This document shows positions 58,926 to 64,000 of a DNA stretch of 64,000 bases, piece after piece. Within the stretch, counting starts at the first letter, position 1; each line of letters begins with the position of its first letter. This stretch comes from AWTP1-13 sp963840075 (lineage in GTDB: Bacteria; Pseudomonadota; Alphaproteobacteria; Rhizobiales; Hyphomicrobiaceae). A model generated the notes under the pieces. The model had not been told where the DNA came from and did not search any database. It saw nothing but the letters and a program-made list of their open reading frames with translations. A program made the position numbers and the translations under genes. The DNA is taken from assembly GCA_963840075.1 (NCBI GenBank), contig CAWIXS010000017.1, positions 124,001 to 188,000 on the forward strand, written 5' to 3'.

Positions 58926-58981
58926 GGCATGCCGGGCTCGGACGCGAGGCGCCAGAGTTGTGTGGCCAGCGCTCAGTTTCG

Positions 58982-59080
58982 GTCATCCCGGCACTTGCCT
59001 GCACCGGCGAAGGCCGGTGTTGCCGGGATCCAGCGTGAAGCAAGCGGCAGAGCAAGCGTGTGGCTGGATGCCGGCGACAA
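58982..59080. repeat. GTCATCCCGGCAC...GCCGGCGACAAG palindromic repeat
   Basis: GTCATCCCGGCACTTGCC, CACCGGCGAAGGCCGGTG and GTTGCCGGGATCCAGCG repeat almost exactly the sequence at 14517, including a distal TGGCTGGATGCCGG. It lies between the converging plsC and purE genes. Confidence 0.78.
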
Positions 59081-59122
59081 GCCCCGGGAGCAGCCCGCCG
59101 ACGCCCGCGAGCCGGCAGGGTG

Positions 59123-59617
59123 TCAGGCGCCGTCCGGCGGCACCTCGGGCACCGAGGCAGTCTGCCTGGCGCGCCAGGCGTCGAGCCGCGCGGCGAGGGC
59201 GGAATCCGCCAGCGCCAGGATCTGCGCGGCCAGGAGGCCCGCATTGGTGGCGCCGGGCTCGCCGATGGCGAGCGTCCCCACCGGGATGCCGCCGGGCATC
59301 TGCACCATGGAGTAGAGGGCGTCCTGGCCCGCGAGCGCCTTGCCGGCGATGGGGACCCCGAGCACCGGCAGAGGCGTCAAGGCGGCCACCATGCCGGGCA
59401 GGCCCGCGGCCCCGCCGGCTCCGGCGATGATCACCTGAAGGCCGCGCGCCTTGGCGCCTCTGGCGTAGTCGAAGAGGCGGTCGGGCGTGCGGTGCGCGGA
59501 CACCACCTTGGCCTCGTGAGCGACGCCCAGCTCCGCCAGCACGTCGGCAGCGCGCTTCATGACCGGCCAGTCGGAGACGCTGCCCATGACAATGCCGACT
59601 TTGGGATCTCGAGCCAT
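59123..59617 (-). CDS. purE: 5-(carboxyamino)imidazole ribonucleotide mutase (class I PurE)
   Basis: This 164-residue purine-synthesis enzyme converts N5-CAIR to CAIR. GIVMGSVSDWPVMKRAADVL and EAKVVSAHRTPDRLFDYARG are the class I substrate-binding motifs, with GAGGAAGLPGMVAALTPLPV. ATG 59617 is chosen because the signature starts three residues later. Its usual partner purK is not downstream; the strand runs into a repeat and plsC. purK must lie elsewhere. Confidence 0.95.
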   Translation of the reverse strand: MARDPKVGIVMGSVSDWPVMKRAADVLAELGVAHEAKVVSAHRTPDRLFDYARGAKARGLQVIIAGAGGAAGLPGMVAALTPLPVLGVPIAGKALAGQDALYSMVQMPGGIPVGTLAIGEPGATNAGLLAAQILALADSALAARLDAWRARQTASVPEVPPDGA

Positions 59618-59727
59618 GGCCCTGGGCTTTGCACCTCGCAGCGGAGCGGAGCCCTCAAGGGAACATTGTCGCGCGGCGATGGCAAGCGCCAATCCTGGAT
59701 GGCGGCGGACCCGGCGCCCGCCTCACC

Positions 59728-59934
59728 TCAGGCGATGATGTCGGGCAGCAACCGGTCCTCCAGGGCGCTGATCCGGTCCTTGAGCGCCAGCTTCTTCTTC
59801 TTCAGCCGCTTGATCTGGAGCTGATCGCAAAAAGGCGACGCCTCCTCGGCCACGATTGCGGCATCGAGGTCGCGGTGTTCGGCCCTGAGCCGCGCCAGCT
59901 GCTCGCGAAGCTCGCGCTCGTCCAGTCGCTGCAT
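59728..59934 (-). CDS. DUF465 (YdcH-type) small protein, copy 1
   Basis: This 68-residue helical protein reads MQRLDERELREQLARLRAEH, then RDLDAAIVAEEASPFCDQLQ and IKRLKKKKLALKDRISALED. This is the YdcH/DUF465 pattern of an all-helical hairpin ending in LKKKKLALKD. The function is not established in the family. It is just upstream of purE on the same strand, the usual neighbour in Rhizobiales, and divergent from a second DUF465 gene. Confidence 0.9.
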   Translation of the reverse strand: MQRLDERELREQLARLRAEHRDLDAAIVAEEASPFCDQLQIKRLKKKKLALKDRISALEDRLLPDIIA

Positions 59935-60154
59935 CGCGCTTCAGGAGTCCTGCGGGACAGCCGCTCGCACAAGTTACGGCCCCCAATATTGTTGGAAATG
60001 CGGCTCTGCGCAAGCCTTCCTTTGCCCGATCGGGGGGCGGAGAGCGCCGCCAACAGACGCGGGGCCGCCCCCCCTGCAGACCCGCCGGCTTGTCGACAAA
60101 GCGACACTTTCATGTCAGATTGTAAACTCCATCACACACTCTCGGAGGGTGAAG

Positions 60155-60340
60155 ATGACGGTTGCTGCGCATCTCGCAGAGCTCAGTGAAAAGCACCGCA
60201 CGCTCGAGCTGAAGATTCAGGAGGAGATGACCCGGCCTGCCGCAGATGGATACCGAATCAGCCAGTGGAAGCGCGAGAAGCTCAGGCTGAAGGACGAGAT
60301 GACGAAGCTGCAACGCACGAACGGCCAAGTCCGCCACTAG
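60155..60340 (+). CDS. DUF465 (YdcH-type) small protein, copy 2
   Basis: This 61-residue protein reads MTVAAHLAELSEKHRTLELK, IQEEMTRPAADGYRISQWKR and EKLRLKDEMTKLQ, the same helical-hairpin family as its divergent neighbour. CGGAGGGTGAAG gives ATG 60155 a well-spaced site, better than the GTG at 60149. It shares a 220-base divergent promoter region with copy 1. Confidence 0.9.
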   Translation: MTVAAHLAELSEKHRTLELKIQEEMTRPAADGYRISQWKREKLRLKDEMTKLQRTNGQVRH

Positions 60341-60507
60341 CTAGGCCCGCGTAGGGCCGGGCGCAAGCAGCATCCATCCTCTGTTGTGGGGCAGGTCCCC
60401 TCCGGCCCGGCACGCGCGTCGCCGCGCTTGTTGACGTGACCTGGCGGCCTACCGTGCGTCGTCCGGGCGCGCCGGGCGAACGCTGGCGTCGTTGCCGCGT
60501 CAACGGC

Positions 60508-61386
60508 TCAACGGCGCTGCGAGACGAAGGCCCCGAGCACGATGAGGGCGGCACCGCCGAGCGTGGCGAGGCCGGGCACCTCGGCGAAGAACACGAAGCC
60601 GAACAGCACGCCCCACACCAGGGTCACGTAGCCGACCGGGGCGAGGCGCGCCGCCTCGATGCGCGCAAACGCGTGCGCCAGCATGGTGTGGGCGGTGACG
60701 CCGATGGTGCCGAGCAGCGCAAACTGCAACGTGTCGGCGAGCGTCAGCGGCGTCCACACCCACAGCACCGGCAGAGCCAGCAGCAGCGCCGGGCCGAGGT
60801 TCTGGAACAGCACGATCTGGGAGAGCGGATCGCGCGTGGCGCGATGGCGCAGCATCACGATGTTGAGCGAGTAGCCGACGGCGGAGAGCACGACGGCGGC
60901 GGCGCCGAGGAGCACATCGCCGCTGAGGTCCGCACCGCCCACCTTGCCGCCGACGATCAGCAGCATGCCGGCAAACCCGCCTGCCAGCGCCACGGCGATG
61001 CGCCAGTCGAAACGCTCGCCCAGCATGGCGACGCCGAGGAGTGCCGTGAGCACCGGCGAGATGAAGCTCAGCGCAATGGCATCCGCGAGCGGCAGACGGG
61101 CGAGCGCGAAGAAGAACGTGGTGGCGGTGACGACGATCAGGACCGCGCGCAGGCCGTTGTAGAGCGTCGCCTCCCGCGTCGGCCAGCCGGGCCGGCTCCA
61201 GGCGGCATAGACGGCGGCGCCCAGGAGGCCGAAGCCGAAGCGCAGGAACGCGATCTGCAGCACGGGGTAGCGCGCCGACAGCCCCTTGATCAGCGCATCC
61301 ATCAGGGTGAGCAGGCCCTCCGCCGCGACGGCGAGGAGGACGATGCGGGCGAGCGGCGGCGGAGCGGGAGCGGCGGGCGAGGGCAT
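60508..61386 (-). CDS. EamA/DMT-superfamily transporter
   Basis: This inner-membrane protein has 292 residues, ten predicted helices and two EamA repeats: IAFLRFGFGLLGAAVYAAWS in the first, AHTMLAHAFARIEAARLAPV then TLVWGVLFGFVFFAEVPGLA in the second. Such exporters move amino acids, metabolites or nucleosides outward. ATG 61386 is chosen at the start of the first hydrophobic stretch; the longer upstream extension is antisense-like. Substrate unknown. Confidence 0.88.
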   Translation of the reverse strand: MPSPAAPAPPPLARIVLLAVAAEGLLTLMDALIKGLSARYPVLQIAFLRFGFGLLGAAVYAAWSRPGWPTREATLYNGLRAVLIVVTATTFFFALARLPLADAIALSFISPVLTALLGVAMLGERFDWRIAVALAGGFAGMLLIVGGKVGGADLSGDVLLGAAAVVLSAVGYSLNIVMLRHRATRDPLSQIVLFQNLGPALLLALPVLWVWTPLTLADTLQFALLGTIGVTAHTMLAHAFARIEAARLAPVGYVTLVWGVLFGFVFFAEVPGLATLGGAALIVLGAFVSQRR

Positions 61387-61507
61387 GGGCCCACAGCCAT
61401 ATCCGCCGGCCGGCCGCCGCGCCATAGACGGCGGGACACGGGCGGCGCTGTTCCGGCGCACGGCGAATCGCCCTACACGTCGGGGACCAGGGCAACGAGA
61501 TGCGCCA

Positions 61508-62164
61508 ATGAGCGACGTGGCCGACGACCTCTTCCGCGCCATCGGCGGCCGGCGCTTCGGGGCGATCCTCGCCGACCCACCGTGGCAGTTCCAGAACAAG
61601 ACCGGCAAGGTAGCCCCCGAGCATCGGCGGCTGGCCCGCTACCGCACCCTCTCACTCGAGGCGATCCGGGCGTTGCCGGTGCGCGAGGCGGCGGCCGACG
61701 TGGCGCACCTCTACCTCTGGGTGCCCAACGCGCTGCTGCCCGAGGGCTTGTCGGTCATGCAGGCGTGGGGGTTTCACTACAAGTCCAACCTCGTCTGGCA
61801 CAAGGTGCGACGGGACGGAGGCTCGGACGGCCGCGGCGTCGGCTTCTACTTCCGCAACGTCACGGAGCTGGTGCTGTTCGGGGTGCGCGGCAGGAACGCA
61901 CGCACGCTGCAGGCCGGGCGGCGCCAGGTCAACCTGCTCGCCACGCGCAAGCGCGAGCACAGTCGCAAGCCCGACGAGCTCTACCCGATCATCGAGGCCT
62001 GCTCGCCCGGGCCGTTCCTGGAGCTGTTCGCGCGCGGCGCGAGGCCGGGCTGGACCGCGTGGGGCAACCAGGCGGACGGCGTCTACCGCCCGAGAGGTGT
62101 CAGACCCTCTCCACCCGTCATCCCGGAAGCCGAGCCGCAGGCGAGGCTACCCGGGACCTCGTGA
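61508..62164 (+). CDS. MT-A70 family adenine methyltransferase, solitary
   Basis: This 218-residue protein carries the MT-A70 catalytic motif ADPPWQF (DPPW at 23-26). HLYLWVPNALLPEGLSVMQA, YKSNLVWHKV, RNVTELVLFGVRG and RREH-type EHSRKPDELYPIIEACSPGP follow, which make it an N6-adenine methyltransferase of DNA or RNA. No restriction endonuclease lies nearby. The last 24 or so residues (VRPSPPVIPEAEPQARLPGT) are encoded by the palindromic repeat complex at 62095, so the natural C-terminus was probably near YRPRG. ATG 61508 has no strong ribosome site. Confidence 0.87.
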   Translation: MSDVADDLFRAIGGRRFGAILADPPWQFQNKTGKVAPEHRRLARYRTLSLEAIRALPVREAAADVAHLYLWVPNALLPEGLSVMQAWGFHYKSNLVWHKVRRDGGSDGRGVGFYFRNVTELVLFGVRGRNARTLQAGRRQVNLLATRKREHSRKPDELYPIIEACSPGPFLELFARGARPGWTAWGNQADGVYRPRGVRPSPPVIPEAEPQARLPGTS

Positions 62165-62290
62165 AACGAGTCGGAGCCCAGCCACCCGAGGTCCCGGCTC
62201 GGAGCGCCTGCTCGCCTTCGGCGCGCATCGCTCCGGCCGGGATGACGGGTGCAACGGTGTCAGACCCGCAGGCCGCAGGGTCTGACACCG
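62095..62290. repeat. Nested palindromic repeat complex
   Basis: AGGTGTCAGACCC at 62095 and GGTGTCAGACCC...GGGTCTGACACC at 62258-62289 enclose a full CCCGTCATCCCGGAAGCC...CCGGGATGACGGG element (62112-62248). One repeat family is thus inserted inside another. It overlaps the 3' end of the MT-A70 gene and ends two bases before the peptidase stop. Confidence 0.8.
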
Positions 62291-62292
62291 CG

Positions 62293-63684
62293 TTACACCG
62301 CCAGCTTGGCGAGGATGCGGGCCCAGCTGCGGGCGCCCTTGCGGAACGAGGTGAGGTTGTACTTCTCGTTGGGCGAGTGGATGCGGTCGTCGTCGAGGCC
62401 GAAGCCGACGAGCAGGCTGTCCATCCCCAGGGCGTCCTTGAACGAGGTCACGATCGGGATCGAGCCGCCGACGCCGACCAGCGCCGCCGGCCTGCCCCAC
62501 TCCTCCTCCAGGGCCTCCGCGGCGCGGGCGATGAACGGCGCCTTGGGGTCGAAGGCGATCGCCGCCGACCCGCCCGTGTGGAGGAACTCCGCGCGGCAGT
62601 CGGGCGGCAGGCGGTCCTGCACGAACTGCTCGAGGCCCGCCAGCACCTTCCCGGGGCTCTGCCCCGGCACCAGCCGGCAGGTGATCTTCACCGACGCCCT
62701 GGAGGGGATCACGGTCTTGGTGCCGACGCCCTGGTAGCCGCCGGTGACGCCGTTGAACTCCAGCGTCGGCCGCGCCCAGAGCTGCTCGAGCGCGGAATAG
62801 CGCTTCTCGCCCGCCGGCGTGCTGAGCCCCACGTCGCCCAGGTACTTGTCGGCATCGAAGCCCAGGTCCTTCCACTGCTGCGCCTGCCTGGCCGAGGGCT
62901 TCAGGATGCCGTCGTAGAAGCCCGGCACGCGCACCTTGCCGCTGGCGTCGTGCATCTCGCCCAGGATGCCGACCAGCGCGCGGATCGGGTTCATGGCCGC
63001 GCCGCCGAAGTTGCCCGAATGCAGGTCGCGGCTGGGCCCGGTGATGACGAGCTCGGTGGCGGCAAGCCCGCGCAGCTGGGTCGAGATGGCGGGCGTGTCC
63101 TTGTCCCACTGCCCGGTGTCGCAGACCAGCGCCAGGTCGCGCGTCACCTCCTTGGCGTGCCTGGCGAGGAACCCCGGCAGGGAGGGCGAGCCGCATTCCT
63201 CCTCGCCCTCGATCAGAACGGTGATGGCGATGGGCGTGCGGCCAGCAACGGCCTTCCAGGCCCTGACCGCCTCCAGGAAGGTCATGAGCTGGCCCTTGTT
63301 GTCCTCCGCGCCGCGCGCCACGATCACCTTGCCGTTGGCCTTGTCGGTGGCGATGCGCGGCTCGAAGGGCGGCGCCTTCCACAGATCGAGCGGGTCGGGC
63401 GGCTGCACGTCGTAGTGGCCGTAGAACAGCACATGCAGCCCGCCGTTGGCCGGGCCCTTGTCGTGGCCGACCACCATCGGGTGTCCGGTGGTGGGGACCA
63501 CCTTGGGCTCGAAGCCGATCTCGCCGAGCTGGTTTGCGCACCAGTCCGCGGCCTTGCGGCATTCGGGCACGTAGGCGGGATCGGTCGAGACGCTCGGGAT
63601 GCGGATGAGATCGAAAAGCCGGTCGAGCGCCTGCTGGCGCGTCTGGTCCAGCGTTTTCAGGACTTTGGGAAGGTGGGCGTGCAT
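62293..63684 (-). CDS. M20 family metallopeptidase (dipeptidase-like)
   Basis: This 463-residue di-zinc exopeptidase or amidase has GLHVLFYGHYDVQPPDPLDL with the His-x-Asp pair, GRGAED-type VIVARGAEDNKGQL, and VLIEGEEECGSPSLPGFL with the catalytic Glu. The lid-domain ligands ACDTG-like VCDTGQWDKDTPAI and SRDLHSGNFGG follow. The overall length fits the CNDP/DapE-like dipeptidase group. ATG 63684 (MHAHLPKVLKTLDQ) is preferred over a longer form. Cytosolic; the substrate (dipeptides or N-acyl amino acids) is not determinable. Confidence 0.92.
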   Translation of the reverse strand: MHAHLPKVLKTLDQTRQQALDRLFDLIRIPSVSTDPAYVPECRKAADWCANQLGEIGFEPKVVPTTGHPMVVGHDKGPANGGLHVLFYGHYDVQPPDPLDLWKAPPFEPRIATDKANGKVIVARGAEDNKGQLMTFLEAVRAWKAVAGRTPIAITVLIEGEEECGSPSLPGFLARHAKEVTRDLALVCDTGQWDKDTPAISTQLRGLAATELVITGPSRDLHSGNFGGAAMNPIRALVGILGEMHDASGKVRVPGFYDGILKPSARQAQQWKDLGFDADKYLGDVGLSTPAGEKRYSALEQLWARPTLEFNGVTGGYQGVGTKTVIPSRASVKITCRLVPGQSPGKVLAGLEQFVQDRLPPDCRAEFLHTGGSAAIAFDPKAPFIARAAEALEEEWGRPAALVGVGGSIPIVTSFKDALGMDSLLVGFGLDDDRIHSPNEKYNLTSFRKGARSWARILAKLAV

Positions 63685-63832
63685 GGTCACCGTGCTGCGA
63701 GGTGGTTCGAGAAGGGCGTGGACCGCATAGTGAATAGGCGCCAAGGGCTGTCAACCGGAGCTTGAGCGCCCGGCGGCGCGCGTGCTTTATCCTCCACCCT
63801 CGTCGAGGCACGGGGAACGGGAGGACGCACGC

Positions 63833-64000
63833 ATGGCCGACATGGATGCTGCCCGGATGGATGCTGCCCGGATGGATGCCGCCCGGGCGGACGCAGTGGT
63901 CAACCACTACCAGAGGACCGCCGATCTCATTGCCCACCATTGGGAACGCCGTGGCCAGCAGTTCGTCACGCTGGTGCTGGTGCTGGCGGGCGCCGTGCTG
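63833..64000 (+). CDS. Membrane protein with N-terminal MDAAR repeats (3' end beyond window)
   Basis: ATG 63833 follows GGGAGGACGCACGC. The first 56 codons give MADMDAARMDAARMDAARAD, then NHYQRTADLIAHHWERRGQQ and the start of a hydrophobic helix (FVTLVLVLAGAVL). Three 15-bp units encode MDAAR. The layout (a charged helix then membrane helix) occurs in several small membrane families, but the family cannot be assigned from this fragment. Confidence 0.65.
   Translation, partial: MADMDAARMDAARMDAARADAVVNHYQRTADLIAHHWERRGQQFVTLVLVLAGAVL

Overview
The window looks like chromosome from a high-GC alphaproteobacterium, most likely Hyphomicrobiales (Rhizobiales) or a close relative. By eye the GC content is about two-thirds. 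The evidence is gene order and family content: ubiG, lysC, ptsP, prfA, prmC, a DUF4167 protein and clpB lie together; trxB is followed by an LsrB/VtlR-type LysR regulator; map is followed by radC; ftsE-ftsX are followed by YdcF and PlsC; and DUF465 genes sit beside purE. No rRNA, tRNA, CRISPR array or insertion sequence was recognised.

Region 1 (1-26 kb) is accessory and catabolic. It holds an enolase-superfamily enzyme, a 2-hydroxyacid dehydrogenase, two tandem ACMSD-type amidohydrolases, two tandem iron-type periplasmic binding proteins without permeases, a MetF-like reductase, an O-methyltransferase, a complete NitT/TauT-type ABC importer with two different permeases, a MetE-like zinc methyltransferase, an alpha/beta hydrolase, an HpaB-type flavin hydroxylase with a Gly/Ser tail, DoxX, a large unfamiliar Ig-domain membrane protein, a DUF1932 dehydrogenase with a LigI-type lactonase, and a YncE-like beta-propeller. 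Gene decay is concentrated here: a frameshifted DUF433/DUF5615 toxin-antitoxin pair, a glycosyltransferase remnant and a TRAP-transporter remnant.

Region 2 (26-41 kb) is mostly core. It has a 29-residue Lys/Ala-rich peptide gene with its own terminator, sdhB without sdhCDA, a NodU-type carbamoyltransferase, an unusually long SecA (about 1306 residues) behind a good sigma-70-like promoter, argJ, a MutT-type Nudix gene, map, radC, trxB and lsrB. Immediately downstream of lsrB lies a well-formed small-RNA candidate with a CCCTCCC loop, reminiscent of AbcR-type riboregulators.

Region 3 (41-64 kb) is core. It includes clpB, a MOSC protein, DUF4167, prmC-prfA, a frameshifted HTH gene, ptsP, lysC, ubiG, an SDR, a CpdR-like receiver, ftsEX, ydcF-plsC, purE with a divergent DUF465 pair, an EamA transporter, a solitary MT-A70 methyltransferase, an M20 peptidase and the start of a membrane protein.

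Several families of short palindromic intergenic repeats run through the window. One family (GTGTCAGACCC...GGGTCTGACAC) sits directly at the stop codons of many genes, sometimes supplying the stop codon or the last residues. A second (GTCATCCCGG...CCGGGATGAC) and a third (CGTAGGTTGGGTC inverted ends) fill most remaining gaps. Functions are inferred from visible motifs and remembered family features; no database search was run.
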